Source: Rhodocyclaceae bacterium (lineage in GTDB: Bacteria; Pseudomonadota; Gammaproteobacteria; Burkholderiales; Rhodocyclaceae). From it: a DNA stretch of 64,000 nt. The stretch covers positions 1 to 64,000 of the forward strand of contig VBWA01000017.1 in the NCBI GenBank assembly GCA_006218025.1, written 5' to 3'. The stretch's first letter is position 1. Each line of letters opens with the position of its first letter. Below are positions 38,515 through 50,095 of this stretch, one piece after another. The notes under the pieces are model-generated. The model saw nothing but the letters and a program-made list of their open reading frames with translations. It was not told where the DNA came from and did not search any database. Position numbers and translations under genes: made by a program.

Positions 38515-39885
38515 ATGTTGAAGCTCTACAACACCCTGGCCCGCGAGAAGCAGGTCTTCGTTCCTATCGAGCCCGGGCGTGTCAGCATGTATGTCTGCGG
38601 CATGACGGTTTATGACTTTTGTCATCTAGGGCACGCTCGCGTCATGGTGGTGTTCGACTTGGTGGCGCGCTGGCTCCGGGCCAGCGGTTACGCCTTGACC
38701 TATGTGCGCAATATCACCGATATCGACGACAAGATCATCCGCCGCGCGCAGGAGAACGGCGAGACGATCCGGCAGTTGACCGACCGCTTCATTGCCGCCA
38801 TGAACGAAGACGCGGCGGCGCTGGGGGTGTTGCGCCCGGACGCGGAGCCACGCGCTACCGACTATGTACCGCAGATGCTGGACATGATCGGCACGCTGGA
38901 AAAGAACGGTTACGCCTATGTCGCGGGGAGCGACGACGTCTGCTACTCGGTGCGCAAGTTCGAAGGCTACGGAAAGCTTTCCGGCAAGTCGCTGGAAGAT
39001 CTGCGTGCCGGCGAACGCGTCGATGTCATGGCCGGCAAGCACGATCCGCTCGATTTCGTGCTGTGGAAGCACGCCCGGGATGACGAGCCTGCCGAAGTGA
39101 AGTGGGATTCGCCCTGGGGACCGGGGCGCCCGGGCTGGCATATCGAATGCTCGGCCATGGGATCGCGGTTGCTCGGCAAGCATTTCGACATCCACGGCGG
39201 CGGCCAGGATCTGCAGTTTCCGCACCACGAAAACGAGATCGCGCAATCGGAAGGTGCCCATCAGTGCCAGTTCGTCAATTACTGGATGCACAACGGTTTC
39301 GTCCGCGTCGATGACGAGAAGATGTCGAAGTCGCTGGGCAACTTCTTCACCATCCGCGAGGTGCTGAAAAAGTATGACGCCGAAGTGGTGCGCTTCTTCA
39401 TCCTGCGTGCGCACTACCGCAGTCCGCTCAACTATTCCGATGTCCACCTCGACGATGCGCGGCAGGCACTGACTCGGCTTTACACGGCACTCAAGGGCGT
39501 CGACGGCGAAGCGGAAGTGGATTGGAACGAGCCGCATGCGGTGCGCTTCAAGGCCGCGCTGGATGACGACTTCGGCACGCCGGAAGCGATGGCGGTGTTG
39601 TTCGATCTGGCGACGCTGGTGAATCGCGGCGAACCGGCGCTGGCCTCGCAACTCAAGGCGCTGGGCAACGTGCTGGGCCTGCTGCAGCGCGACCCGCAAA
39701 GCTTCCTGCAGGCAGCGCCTGCAGGCGGCCTGAGCAACGAAGAGATCGAAGCAAAAGTCGGCGCTCGCAGCACGGCGAAGAAGGCGAAGAATTTTGTCGA
39801 GTCCGACCGCATTCGCGATGAACTGAAGGCGGCCGGCATCGTGCTGGAGGATGGATCGCAGGGGACCACCTGGCGTAGAGCCTGA
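38515..39885 (+). CDS. cysS: cysteinyl-tRNA synthetase
   Basis: 456 residues, class I synthetase. The HIGH-type motif (CHLGHAR near 38-44) follows the zinc cysteine in YVCGMTVYD, and [11 protein letters not shown] is the KMSKS loop. The C-terminal anticodon region contains [14 protein letters not shown], whose codons carry copy 7 of the dispersed motif with the most divergent spacer. Confidence 0.98.
   Translation: MLKLYNTLAREKQVFVPIEPGRVSMYVCGMTVYDFCHLGHARVMVVFDLVARWLRASGYALTYVRNITDIDDKIIRRAQENGETIRQLTDRFIAAMNEDAAALGVLRPDAEPRATDYVPQMLDMIGTLEKNGYAYVAGSDDVCYSVRKFEGYGKLSGKSLEDLRAGERVDVMAGKHDPLDFVLWKHARDDEPAEVKWDSPWGPGRPGWHIECSAMGSRLLGKHFDIHGGGQDLQFPHHENEIAQSEGAHQCQFVNYWMHNGFVRVDDEKMSKSLGNFFTIREVLKKYDAEVVRFFILRAHYRSPLNYSDVHLDDARQALTRLYTALKGVDGEAEVDWNEPHAVRFKAALDDDFGTPEAMAVLFDLATLVNRGEPALASQLKALGNVLGLLQRDPQSFLQAAPAGGLSNEEIEAKVGARSTAKKAKNFVESDRIRDELKAAGIVLEDGSQGTTWRRA
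39756..39775 (+). repeat. dispersed 20-base motif, copy 7
   Basis: AGTCGGCGCT with N6 = CGCAGC then ACGG, sense within cysS and read as KVGARSTA. Confidence 0.7.
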
Positions 39886-39972
39886 TCGTGTGATGGCGCC
39901 CGGCTTGCCCGGCGATCATGCGATATGAGAAGGCTTGCGTGTGCCGGTGCTCCCAACTGCTACCATTCGGTC

Positions 39973-40353
39973 ATGATCGAATGGACTCCGGCACTCAGCA
40001 CAGGCGTTCCGCTGCTCGACGAGCAGCACAAGGCGATTTTCCAGTGGCTTGCCGAACTGGAAAGTGCCGCTGTCGATGAGCGCACGCTTTTCGGCGTTTA
40101 CGCGCTGACCCGGTTGAAACACTACATGCGGGAGCACTTCGCGGCAGAGGAAGCCCTGATGAAGGCAGCGGAGTATCCCGGTCTGGGCGCACACATGGCG
40201 GAGCATGCCAAGTTTCGCGCCAAGCTGGGGGAGCTCCAGATCAAGTCGATCGGAGAGGACATTTCAGCGGATACCGTGGAATTCCTCGTGGATTGGCTCA
40301 CCAATCACATCGCCAAGACCGACATGGCGTATGTGCCCTATCTGAGCTCATAG
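39973..40353 (+). CDS. bacteriohemerythrin
   Basis: 126 residues forming a single hemerythrin domain. The di-iron ligands are visible in order: the histidine in LDEQHK, HYMREHFAAEE (two His and a Glu), HMAEHAKF, and a final WLTNHIAKTDMAY. It is likely to bind oxygen, as an oxygen store or sensor in low-oxygen life. The ATG at 39973 gives the family N terminus (IEWTPALSTGVPLLDEQHK). It stands alone between cysS and the convergent dnaJ. Confidence 0.93.
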   Translation: MIEWTPALSTGVPLLDEQHKAIFQWLAELESAAVDERTLFGVYALTRLKHYMREHFAAEEALMKAAEYPGLGAHMAEHAKFRAKLGELQIKSIGEDISADTVEFLVDWLTNHIAKTDMAYVPYLSS

Positions 40354-40427
40354 CCTGTTCAACGGCGTCTCGTCCGGTTCTGCGATGATTCATTCCGCCG
40401 AACTGAAAGAGCTTGGCCGGGCGGATC

Positions 40428-41549
40428 TCAGCCGCCGAAGAAATCCTTGACCCGGTCCAGCCAGCCTTGTGCGCGCGGACTGTGGCGCTGGGCGTTGCCC
40501 TGACTGATCTGCTCGAATTCCTGCAATAGTTCCTTCTGCCGCTCGGTGAGGCTGACCGGGGTTTCCAGCACGACATGGCAGAGCAGGTCGCCCCGGCTCG
40601 ATGAGCGGACGCCCTTGATGCCTTTGCCGCGCAGGCGGAATACCTTGCCGGTCTGCGTTTCGGCGGGGATCTTGAGCTTGGCGACGCCGTCCAGCGTGGG
40701 AATCTCGATTTCGCCACCGAGCGCCGCTGTGGCGTAGCTGACCGGCATCTCGCAATGCAGGTCGTCGTGGTCGCGCTGGAACACTGCGTGGGCCTTGAGG
40801 TGAATCTGAACGTAGAGGTCGCCCGGCGGGCCTCCGTTGACGCCATGTTCACCCTCGCCGGTGAGGCGAATCCGATCGCCTTCGTCTATCCCCGGCGGAA
40901 TCTTGACCGACAGGGTCTTGTGTTCCTTGACGCGGCCCGAGCCGTGGCAGGTGCCGCAGGGGTCGGGAATGTAGCGACCGGTGCCGTGGCACTTCGGGCA
41001 GGTTTGCTGGATCGAGAAGAAGCCTTGCTGCATGCGTACCTGGCCGTGGCCGCCGCAGGTCGGGCAGGTCTTCGGCTCGGTACCTTTCTTGGCGCCGCTG
41101 CCGTCGCAGGTTTCGCATTCGGCCATGGTCGGAATGCGAATGCGGGTTTCGGTGCCGCGCGCGGCTTCTTCGAGCGAGACTTCGAGGTTGTATCGCAGGT
41201 CGGCGCCGCGATAGACGTTGGAACGGCCGCCGCGCTGGCCGCCACCGCCGAAGATGTCGCCGAAGATGTCGGAAAAGGCATCGGCAAAGCCGCCCGCGCC
41301 GCCCTGGCCGCCCGCCTGCGGGTCCACTCCGGCATGGCCGTACTGGTCATAGGCAGGGCGTTTCTGCGGGTCGGAGAGGACTTCGTAGGCTTCCTTGGCC
41401 TCTTTGAACTGATCCTCGGATTTCGGGTTGTCCGGATTGCGGTCCGGATGGTGCTTCATGGCCAGCTTGCGGTAGGCCTTCTTGATGTCCTCATCCGAGG
41501 CGTCGCGATTGACGCCGAGGACTTCGTAGTAGTCGCGCTTCTTTGCCAT
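40428..41549 (-). CDS. dnaJ: chaperone protein DnaJ
   Basis: 373 residues. J domain with HPD (HHPDRNP, about 33-39), a Gly/Phe-rich linker, four CxxCxGxG zinc repeats ([32 protein letters not shown]) and the C-terminal substrate-binding domains. It stimulates DnaK ATPase and delivers substrates. It follows dnaK on the minus strand after a 101-base gap with a long hairpin. Confidence 0.98.
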   Translation of the reverse strand: MAKKRDYYEVLGVNRDASDEDIKKAYRKLAMKHHPDRNPDNPKSEDQFKEAKEAYEVLSDPQKRPAYDQYGHAGVDPQAGGQGGAGGFADAFSDIFGDIFGGGGQRGGRSNVYRGADLRYNLEVSLEEAARGTETRIRIPTMAECETCDGSGAKKGTEPKTCPTCGGHGQVRMQQGFFSIQQTCPKCHGTGRYIPDPCGTCHGSGRVKEHKTLSVKIPPGIDEGDRIRLTGEGEHGVNGGPPGDLYVQIHLKAHAVFQRDHDDLHCEMPVSYATAALGGEIEIPTLDGVAKLKIPAETQTGKVFRLRGKGIKGVRSSSRGDLLCHVVLETPVSLTERQKELLQEFEQISQGNAQRHSPRAQGWLDRVKDFFGG

Positions 41550-41580
41550 GTCAGATCATTCCAGAGCCATTACGTGCATC

Positions 41581-41624
41581 GGCCGGATTGAGGGGCGCGT
41601 CGTTTGCGCCCCTCGAATCCGGCC
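41581..41624 (-). terminator. long hairpin between dnaK and dnaJ
   Basis: GGCCGGATT plus GAGGGGCGC pairs with GCGCCCCTC plus AATCCGGCC around a seven-base loop, an 18-bp stem with a single bulged G. No U-tract follows on the minus strand, so it may cause partial termination or an mRNA-stability step between dnaK and dnaJ rather than full termination. Confidence 0.55.
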
Positions 41625-41650
41625 AGTTAAACCGGCGCTTCGCGCCGTGT

Positions 41651-43563
<1,913 letters not shown>

Positions 43564-43624
43564 GATTTTTCCTTTAAAAATGTTGCTCGCCGGGAATGTC
43601 CTGCAGCGAATCTCTATGCCTGAT

Positions 43625-43650
43625 ATGGGGGTATTGCGGGTTGCTTCAAG
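43625..43650 (-). promoter_or_regulatory. sigma-32 (RpoH) promoter of dnaK
   Basis: On the minus strand CTTGAA (43645-43650) and CCCCAT (43625-43630) are 14 bases apart, an exact match to the heat-shock consensus. The -35 overlaps the grpE stop codon, and the predicted start gives a leader of about 55 bases before dnaK. Confidence 0.85.
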
Positions 43651-44230
43651 CCTTGGCCTTCGAAACCACCACCAGCGCGGGGCGAATCACGCGTCCATGC
43701 AGGGCGTAGCCCTTCTGCAGGACGCTGAGCACGGTATTGGCCTCGGTGGCGGCGTCGGGCGCTTCGATCTGGCTGATGGCCTGGTGCTGGTGCGGATCGA
43801 ACTTTTCGCCGAGCGGGTTGATCTCGGTCAGGCCGGATTTTTCGAAGGCCGCCATCAACTGGCGTAGCGTCAGTTCGACACCCTCCTTGAGGTGTTCGGC
43901 GCTCTGGTTGTCGCTGGCCAGCGCGGCTTCGAGGCTGTCCTTGACCGCCAGCATTTCGCCGGAGAACTTCTCGACGGCGAATTTGCCGGCCTTGCCGATG
44001 TCTTCCTGTGCGCGACGCCGCACGTTCTCGGTCTCGGCCTTGGCGCGCAGCCAGGCATCGTGATGCTCGGCAGCCTTGAGTTCGGCGGCCTTGAGCATTT
44101 CTTCAGGGCTGGGCATTACTGTGGCGTCAGAAGTCGGCGCTGGTGATACGGCGGCATCGACCGTCTGGCCGGAGTCCGGCAAAGCCTGGTTGTCCGGGGT
44201 GGGGCTGGAGGTGCTTGAATTGTCCTGCAT
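43646..44230 (-). CDS. grpE: nucleotide exchange factor GrpE
   Basis: 194 residues. GrpE releases ADP from DnaK. The long central helix ([30 protein letters not shown]) and the C-terminal beta domain ([14 protein letters not shown] … [16 protein letters not shown]) are typical. The ATG at 44230 follows AGGAGCCC. The variable N terminus carries antisense copy 8 of the dispersed motif (read as SPAPTSDA). It lies between trxC and dnaK and has its own sigma-32 promoter. Confidence 0.97.
   Translation of the reverse strand: MQDNSSTSSPTPDNQALPDSGQTVDAAVSPAPTSDATVMPSPEEMLKAAELKAAEHHDAWLRAKAETENVRRRAQEDIGKAGKFAVEKFSGEMLAVKDSLEAALASDNQSAEHLKEGVELTLRQLMAAFEKSGLTEINPLGEKFDPHQHQAISQIEAPDAATEANTVLSVLQKGYALHGRVIRPALVVVSKAKA
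44132..44151 (+). repeat. dispersed 20-base motif, copy 8
   Basis: AGTCGGCGCT with N6 = GGTGAT then ACGG, antisense within the non-conserved N-terminal part of grpE. Confidence 0.75.
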
Positions 44231-44260
44231 GGGTCGGGCTCCTGAAGAAACCCGACGCAT

Positions 44261-44286
44261 ATGAGGGTGAATCCGGGAGCTTCAAG
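44261..44286 (-). promoter_or_regulatory. sigma-32 (RpoH) promoter of grpE
   Basis: Minus-strand CTTGAA (44281-44286) and CCTCAT (44261-44266), 14 bases apart, one mismatch from the consensus. The predicted start lies about 24 bases before the grpE ATG. Confidence 0.8.
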
Positions 44287-44322
44287 CTCCCTTGAACAAT
44301 TTATTTGAACTCCGGGGAAATT

Positions 44323-44757
44323 CTAGGAGTGGCTGCGAACCCAGCGTATCAGGCTGGCGGCATCCATCGCGCCGGCCTGGCGCGCGACTTCGCGACCATT
44401 GCGGAACAGGGCCAGCGTCGGAATCGAGCGAATGCCAAAGCGGGCCGCGAGCTGTTGTTCTTCCTCGGTGTTCACTTTCGCCAGACGGAATCCCGGCTCG
44501 AGCTGTTTCGCCGCCTGCGCGAAGGCCGGCGCCATGGTGCGGCAGGGACCGCACCATGGCGCCCAGAAATCCACCAGCAGGGGAATGTCGGAACGCCCCA
44601 TGTGGGCATCGAAATTCGCCGCCCCGAGTTCCACCGGCTCGCCGCTGAACAGGCGGGCCTTGCACTTGCCGCAGGTGCCGCCATCGGCGAGCCGTTCGGC
44701 GGGAACGCGGTTGGCCGCGTGGCAGTGGGGGCAAACGACAATCAGGGGCTCGGACAT
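44323..44757 (-). CDS. trxC: thioredoxin 2 (zinc-binding TrxC)
   Basis: 144 residues. An N-terminal zinc domain with two CxxC pairs (CPHC near 9-12 and CGKC near 29-32) precedes a thioredoxin domain with WCGPC. TrxC is an oxidative-stress thioredoxin in enteric bacteria. I used the ATG at 44757, which has GGAGTG just upstream, rather than one four codons earlier. A strong palindrome overlaps its presumed promoter. It lies between hemH and grpE on the same strand. Confidence 0.94.
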   Translation of the reverse strand: MSEPLIVVCPHCHAANRVPAERLADGGTCGKCKARLFSGEPVELGAANFDAHMGRSDIPLLVDFWAPWCGPCRTMAPAFAQAAKQLEPGFRLAKVNTEEEQQLAARFGIRSIPTLALFRNGREVARQAGAMDAASLIRWVRSHS

Positions 44758-44765
44758 GATGCACT

Positions 44766-44812
44766 CCATATATCAGGTCCTACTGATATATGGGTGTAGC
44801 GGCCGACTTCAA
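44766..44812 (-). promoter_or_regulatory. trxC promoter with overlapping palindromic operator
   Basis: CCATATATCAG and CTGATATATGG (44766-44776 and 44783-44793) are perfect 11-base arms around six bases. On the minus strand TTGAAG (44807-44812) and TATATC (44785-44790) sit 16 bases apart, so the presumed -10 lies within the palindrome. The -35 is also part of CTTGAA, as in the sigma-32 promoters of grpE and dnaK, but the matching -10 is weaker. The bound regulator is unknown. Confidence 0.6.
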
Positions 44813-44820
44813 GCGAACGC

Positions 44821-45915
44821 TCAGGTCTTTGCGCCCAATGTCTTTGCGCGCGTCGCGGCTGCCGTATCGGATTGAGCCGAAACCGGCCAGCCTGAGAGAT
44901 GCGTCGAAACCAGATCGCGCAGCGCTGCGATCCAGTCGGGTCGTTCGTTCACGCAGGGGATGTAGTGAAATTCCGAGCCGCCGGACGACAGGAACGCCGC
45001 CTTGCATTCCATCGCGATTTCTTCCAGTGTTTCCAGACAATCGGCAACGAAACCGGGGCAGACGACATCGACCCGCGCCACACCTTGCCGCGCTAGCGTT
45101 TCCAGCGTCGGCTGGGTATAGGGCTGCAGCCACTCGGCTTTGCCAAAACGCGACTGGAAGGTGATCAGATAGTGGTCCGGGTCGAGCTCCAGGGCCTCCG
45201 CCAGCAGACGTCCGGTCTTCTGGCACTCGCAATAATAAGGATCGCCCAGATCCAGCGAGCGGCGCGGCAGGCCATGAAAACTCATCACCAGCCGCGCGTT
45301 TTCGTCCAGGCGGCCATTGACCTGCCAGTGTTCCCTGACGCTGGCGGCCAGGGCCGCGATATAGCCCGGGTGGTCGTGAAAGCGTTTGATGAAGCGGAAT
45401 TCCAGCGGATTGCGGCTGCGCTTGATCCAGTCGGCCACGTCATCCATCACGCTGGCGGTGGAGCTGGCCGCGTATTGCGGGTAGAGCGGCACGACCAGCA
45501 CACGCTCGACACCATCGCGCTTGAACTGGTCGAGGACGCTGCCGATCGAGGGCTGACCGTAGCGCATGGCCCACGCCACCGCGAGGTCCGGAGTGCCGGC
45601 TTCCCCCAGCCAGCCCTTGAGCAGCTTGGCCTGACGTTCGGTATGGACCTTCAGCGGCGAGCCGTCCAGCATCCAGATTTTGGCGTACTTGACTGCCGAC
45701 TTGGCCGGCCGCAGGTTGAGGATGATGCCGTTGAGGATCAGCCACCAGACCGGGCGCGGAATTTCGACGACGCGCGGATCCCAGAGAAACTGCTTGAGAT
45801 AGGGGCGCAGTGCCGCCGCTGTGGGTGCTTCCGGAGTGCCGAGGTTCACCAGCAGGACGGCGGTGCGGCGCGGCGCACCGTGCTGTGGCGCGGGTTCGGG
45901 AGCGTAGCGGGGCAT
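44821..45915 (-). CDS. hemH: ferrochelatase
   Basis: 364 residues. It inserts ferrous iron into protoporphyrin IX, the last step of protoheme synthesis. [14 protein letters not shown] is the N-terminal family signature. The catalytic histidine lies in [10 protein letters not shown], and a conserved [14 protein letters not shown] follows. The ATG overlaps the hrcA stop by one base (TGATG). Confidence 0.97.
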   Translation of the reverse strand: MPRYAPEPAPQHGAPRRTAVLLVNLGTPEAPTAAALRPYLKQFLWDPRVVEIPRPVWWLILNGIILNLRPAKSAVKYAKIWMLDGSPLKVHTERQAKLLKGWLGEAGTPDLAVAWAMRYGQPSIGSVLDQFKRDGVERVLVVPLYPQYAASSTASVMDDVADWIKRSRNPLEFRFIKRFHDHPGYIAALAASVREHWQVNGRLDENARLVMSFHGLPRRSLDLGDPYYCECQKTGRLLAEALELDPDHYLITFQSRFGKAEWLQPYTQPTLETLARQGVARVDVVCPGFVADCLETLEEIAMECKAAFLSSGGSEFHYIPCVNERPDWIAALRDLVSTHLSGWPVSAQSDTAAATRAKTLGAKT

Positions 45916-46934
45916 CAGGGTGTCGAGAGAGCTGACGAGAGGAGCTTGGCCGTGATATCCACGATGGGAATCACGCGTTCGTAGGCCATGCGCGTCGGAC
46001 CGATGACGCCAATGGTGCCGACGATCTGGCCGTCCACCTCGTAGGGTGCGGCGACCACGCTGCACTCGTCCAGCGGCGCGATGCCGGATTCGCCGCCGAT
46101 GAAGACCTGCACCCCTTCGGCTCGGCTGGAGAGTTCCAGCAACTGGGCGAGACCGGTGCGTTGCTCGAACAGATCGAACAGGCGGCGCAGGCGCGTCATG
46201 TTGGACGAGAGGTCCTCGACGCCGAGCAGGTTCTTCTCGCCGCTGATGACGTATTGCGTCGAGGTGTCGGCAATGGCCAGATTGCTGGCGTCCAGTGCGG
46301 CCGTCATCAGTTCGCCCATGTCGGCGCGCAACTGTCGCAGCTCTTCCACCACACGCGCGCGCACCTGATCGAAATCGAGACCGAGGCAGTTCTGGTTCAG
46401 GTAGTTGGCCGCCTCGATCAGCTCGGATGGACTGTAGTTGCGCTGGGTGAACAGGATGCGGTTCTGCACGTCGCCGTCGGCGGTGACGATGATCAGCAGG
46501 ACGCGCTTGTCCGACAGGCTGAGGAACTCGATCTGGCGGATGCGCGGCTGCTGGCGCCGCGGCGCGACGACCACGCCGGCGAAGGCGGTGAGTTGCGACA
46601 GCAGTTGCGAGGCATGGCTGATCACCAGCTGCGGCTGATCGGGCTGGATGGCTTCCTGGATTTCCGACAGTTCGCTGCCTTGCAGGGGCTTCACCGTCAG
46701 CAGGGAATCGACGAACAGCCGGTAGCCCAAGGGCGTCGGCACGCGTCCGGCCGACGTGTGGGGACTGGCGATGAAGCCCATTTCCTCCAGATCCGACATG
46801 ACGTTGCGGATCGTCGCCGGAGAGAGTTCCAGGCCGGAGTATTTCGAGAGCGTACGCGAGCCGACGGGCTGGCCTTCGGCGATATAGCGTTCGATCAGGG
46901 TTTTCAGCAGGGTTTGCGCGCGATAGTCCAGCAT
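45915..46934 (-). CDS. hrcA: heat-inducible transcription repressor HrcA
   Basis: 339 residues. A winged-helix N terminus ([29 protein letters not shown]), a central domain and a C-terminal regulatory segment ([25 protein letters not shown]). HrcA represses chaperone genes through CIRCE operators (TTAGCACTC-N9-GAGTGCTAA). I see no CIRCE near dnaK, grpE or dnaJ here; in betaproteobacteria its main target is usually groESL, which is outside this window. Confidence 0.97.
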   Translation of the reverse strand: MLDYRAQTLLKTLIERYIAEGQPVGSRTLSKYSGLELSPATIRNVMSDLEEMGFIASPHTSAGRVPTPLGYRLFVDSLLTVKPLQGSELSEIQEAIQPDQPQLVISHASQLLSQLTAFAGVVVAPRRQQPRIRQIEFLSLSDKRVLLIIVTADGDVQNRILFTQRNYSPSELIEAANYLNQNCLGLDFDQVRARVVEELRQLRADMGELMTAALDASNLAIADTSTQYVISGEKNLLGVEDLSSNMTRLRRLFDLFEQRTGLAQLLELSSRAEGVQVFIGGESGIAPLDECSVVAAPYEVDGQIVGTIGVIGPTRMAYERVIPIVDITAKLLSSALSTP

Positions 46935-46995
46935 GGCTTGATTTTAGAGCCAAATGCACCCAAAAAAAGCCGGCGCAAATTGTGGTCTAATCAAT

Positions 46996-47877
46996 ATGAT
47001 GAGCTCTGCATTTCGTACCGTCGCCCTGATCGGCAAATACCAGAGTCGGGAAATCGCCGAATCGCTGCTGTCGCTCGTCGCTTTCCTGCGCGAACGAGGC
47101 GTCGAGGTACTGGTGGAAGAGAGCACGGCGACGGCGGTCGGGGTCGGCGGCTATGCGGTGGCCAGCTATGAAGCGATCGGCGCCCGCGCCGAACTGGCAG
47201 TGATTCTCGGCGGCGACGGCACCATGCTCAATGCGGCACGGCACCTGGCTCGGTTCGAAGTGCCGCTGGTCGGCATCAACCAGGGCCGGCTCGGCTTCAT
47301 GACCGATATCGCGCTGGGGGCGATGCTCGAAAGCATCACGGCCCTGCTCGACGGTAAGTTTTCGCGCGAGCAAAGGTTTCTGCTCAACGCCGAAGTCCTG
47401 CGTGACGGCGAAGTGACGTTCCGGACGCTGGCGCTGAACGACGTGGTGGTCAACAAAGGCGATATCGGCCGCATGATCGAACTTGAAGTAAAGGTCAACG
47501 GCGAACTAATCCACGTCCTGCGCGCCGATGGCATGATCGTGGCAACGCCTACCGGGTCGACCGCCTATGCGCTTTCCGCCAACGGGCCGATTCTCCATCC
47601 CTCGGTGCCCGGCATCGCCATCGTGCCGCTGTGTCCGCATGCACTCACGAATCGACCGATTACCGTCAGCGACAGCAGCATGATCGATATTGCCTTGCTG
47701 CCGCCGCACGACGCACGCGTTCACTTCGATGGCCAGACGCGCTATGAAGCCCGCGCCGGAGACGTCGTGCGGATTGCGCGTTCGCGCTACAACCTCACCT
47801 TGCTGCATCCGCCGGGTTACAGCTATTTCGCCATGCTGCGGGAAAAGCTGCACTGGAGCTCGACTCCCCGCCATTAA
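46996..47877 (+). CDS. nadK: NAD kinase
   Basis: 293 residues. It phosphorylates NAD to NADP. The GGDGTMLNAAR motif is near 63-73, and the catalytic region has TPTGSTAYALSANGP. The start is 46996 or the adjacent ATG at 46999. Divergent from hrcA with a 61-base gap, and followed directly by recN (3 bases). Confidence 0.97.
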   Translation: MMSSAFRTVALIGKYQSREIAESLLSLVAFLRERGVEVLVEESTATAVGVGGYAVASYEAIGARAELAVILGGDGTMLNAARHLARFEVPLVGINQGRLGFMTDIALGAMLESITALLDGKFSREQRFLLNAEVLRDGEVTFRTLALNDVVVNKGDIGRMIELEVKVNGELIHVLRADGMIVATPTGSTAYALSANGPILHPSVPGIAIVPLCPHALTNRPITVSDSSMIDIALLPPHDARVHFDGQTRYEARAGDVVRIARSRYNLTLLHPPGYSYFAMLREKLHWSSTPRH

Positions 47878-47880
47878 CAA

Positions 47881-49533
47881 ATGCTGCTGCGCCTGATCAT
47901 CCGCGATTTTGTCATTGTCGACCGCCTCGAACTCGAGTTCGACGTCGGTTTCGGCGCCCTGACCGGCGAGACCGGCGCCGGCAAGTCGATCCTGGTCGAT
48001 GCGCTGTCGCTGGCCCTGGGCGAGCGCGCGGATGCCACCGTGGTGCGCAATGGCACCGAGCGGGCCGAGATTTCCGCCGAGTTCGATGTCACGCCCGGCA
48101 GCGCACTCGAAGCCTGGCTGCAGGCCAACGATTACGACACCGACGCTTGTCTTTTGCGGCGGGTGATCGACGATACTGGCCGGTCCCGCGCCTATATCAA
48201 CGGCACCGCGGCAACGCTCGGACAGATGCGCGAAGTGGCCGACTTTCTGGCCGACATTCACGGCCAGAATGCCCATCATTCCCTGTTGCGCAGCGACGCC
48301 CAGCGCGACTTGCTCGACACTCATGCCGGGGCGCAGGCGCCGGCCCGCGAGGTCGCCGTTGCCTACGGTGCGTGGCGCGCGGCGCGCGAGGCGCGCCAGG
48401 CTGCCGAGAAGGATGTCGAGGCCACGGTGCGCGAGCGCGAACTGCTCGAGTGGCAGGTGAAGGAGCTTGTCGCCCTCGGATTCGATGCTGCCGAGTGGCA
48501 GGAAACCGAACAGGAACAGCGCCGGCTGGGCAATGCCAATGCCCTGCTGGAAGGTGCAAGCGCCGCGCTGGCCGCGTTGGAAGAGGGCGAGGCGGCAAGT
48601 TTGCCCGTGCTCCAGCATGCCGGGGCGCGGCTGACGGAATTGACCGGCTTCGATCCGGCGCTGAGCGACGCGGCACAGTTGTTCGAGACGGCGCTGATCC
48701 AGCTCGAAGAGTCGGCGCTGGCGCTACGGCGATATCAGGACCGCCTGGAGCTCGATCCGGCGCGGTTGAACGAACTCGACAACCGCATCAATGCGGTGAC
48801 GCAGATGGCGCGCAAGCATCGCGTCACGCCGGAGGAATTGCCCGGCCTGCTGCAGGGTTTGCAGGCCCGCCTGGCCGAACTCACGCTGCGTGCTGATCCG
48901 GCCGCGCTGGCCGAGCGGGAAGCCAAGACGGAAGCGGCCTTCCGTCAGGTGGCGAAGCAGCTTTCGGCCATGCGCACGAAGACCGCGAAGGCCTTGTCCA
49001 AGGCCGTGACGGCCGGCATGCAGGAATTGGCGATGGCCGGCGGGCGCTTCGAAATTGCGCTGGAATCCTTGCCTGAAGGCGCCTCCAGTGGACTGGAGAG
49101 TATCGAATTTCTGGTCTCGGCCAATGCCGGCCAGCCCTTGCGCGCGCTGGCCAAGGTGGCCTCCGGCGGCGAGTTGTCGCGCATCGGCCTGGCCTTGCAG
49201 GTCATTGCCAGCCAGGCGAATCCGGCCGGCACACTGATTTTTGACGAAGTCGATGTCGGCATCGGCGGCCGCGTCGCCGAGATCGTCGGCCGCATGCTGC
49301 GCGAACTGGGCAAGAGCCGCCAGGTGCTCTGCGTCACCCATCTGCCGCAGGTGGCGGCGCAGGCCGACTGGCAATGGTCGATCGCCAAGCAAACCCGTGA
49401 CGGCGCAACGACGTCTTCGGTCAGCGTACTCGACCCGGAAGCCAGGGTCGGCGAGATCGCGCGCATGCTCGGAGGTGAGAAAATTACCGAAACCACCCGC
49501 CGCCATGCGGCGGAAATGCTGGGCCTAGACTAA
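47881..49533 (+). CDS. recN: DNA repair protein RecN
   Basis: 550 residues, an SMC-like ATPase for double-strand-break repair. Walker A is GETGAGKS (about 30-37), followed by a coiled-coil middle, then the ABC signature ASGGELSRIGLALQV and Walker B LIFDEVDVGIGG. The codons for ESALALRR contain copy 9 of the dispersed motif. Its 3' end overlaps the convergent GDT1-type gene by 9 bases. Confidence 0.97.
   Translation: MLLRLIIRDFVIVDRLELEFDVGFGALTGETGAGKSILVDALSLALGERADATVVRNGTERAEISAEFDVTPGSALEAWLQANDYDTDACLLRRVIDDTGRSRAYINGTAATLGQMREVADFLADIHGQNAHHSLLRSDAQRDLLDTHAGAQAPAREVAVAYGAWRAAREARQAAEKDVEATVRERELLEWQVKELVALGFDAAEWQETEQEQRRLGNANALLEGASAALAALEEGEAASLPVLQHAGARLTELTGFDPALSDAAQLFETALIQLEESALALRRYQDRLELDPARLNELDNRINAVTQMARKHRVTPEELPGLLQGLQARLAELTLRADPAALAEREAKTEAAFRQVAKQLSAMRTKTAKALSKAVTAGMQELAMAGGRFEIALESLPEGASSGLESIEFLVSANAGQPLRALAKVASGGELSRIGLALQVIASQANPAGTLIFDEVDVGIGGRVAEIVGRMLRELGKSRQVLCVTHLPQVAAQADWQWSIAKQTRDGATTSSVSVLDPEARVGEIARMLGGEKITETTRRHAAEMLGLD
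48710..48729 (+). repeat. dispersed 20-base motif, copy 9
   Basis: AGTCGGCGCT with N6 = GGCGCT then ACGG, sense within the recN coiled coil but in another frame (ESALALRR). Confidence 0.75.
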
Positions 49534-50094
49534 GCGCGGTGCCCCGAGCATCGTCACGATGCCGGTGGCGATGAATACGGCGGCAGCGATCCAGCGGATG
49601 ACGTTGAGCGGCAGACGCTTTGCCAGCTTTTCGCCGACGATGACGGCCGGCACATTGGCCAGCATCATGCCCAGAGTGGTGCCCATCACCACAGCAATCA
49701 ACGCGCCCTGAAACTGAGCTGCCAGCGCCACCGTGGCGAACTGCGTCTTGTCACCCATTTCGGCAATGAAGAAGGCGATGGTGGTGGTGACGAAGGCGCC
49801 TGCAGGATGAATTTTCGGGTCTTCGTCGAGCGAATCGGGGTGCAATGCCCACAGGCCGAAGACGATGAATACCGCGCCGGTGATCCAGGGCAGCCATTGC
49901 GGCGCGATCAGTTGCGCCAGCCAGACACCGACAGAGCCGGCCAGGGCGTGATTGAGTATCGTGGCGACAAAGATGCCGGCAATGATCGGCAAGGGCTTGC
50001 GCAGGCGGGCGGCGAGAACGAAGGACAGCAACTGCGTCTTGTCGCCGATTTCGGCGATGGCGACCAGCGTGGTCGCGGTGAGGAACGCTTCCAA
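49525..50094 (-). CDS. GDT1/TMEM165 family cation transporter (probable Mn exporter)
   Basis: 189 residues with six membrane segments arranged as two repeats, each with the family motif: AEIGDKTQ (near 14-21) and AEMGDKTQ (near 110-117). Members (UPF0016) move manganese or calcium; bacterial ones such as MneA export manganese. The gene starts only one base after the fur stop codon on the same strand, so the two are co-transcribed, which supports a metal role. Specificity for manganese is inferred. Confidence 0.85.
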   Translation of the reverse strand: MEAFLTATTLVAIAEIGDKTQLLSFVLAARLRKPLPIIAGIFVATILNHALAGSVGVWLAQLIAPQWLPWITGAVFIVFGLWALHPDSLDEDPKIHPAGAFVTTTIAFFIAEMGDKTQFATVALAAQFQGALIAVVMGTTLGMMLANVPAVIVGEKLAKRLPLNVIRWIAAAVFIATGIVTMLGAPRLV

Positions 50095-50095
50095 G

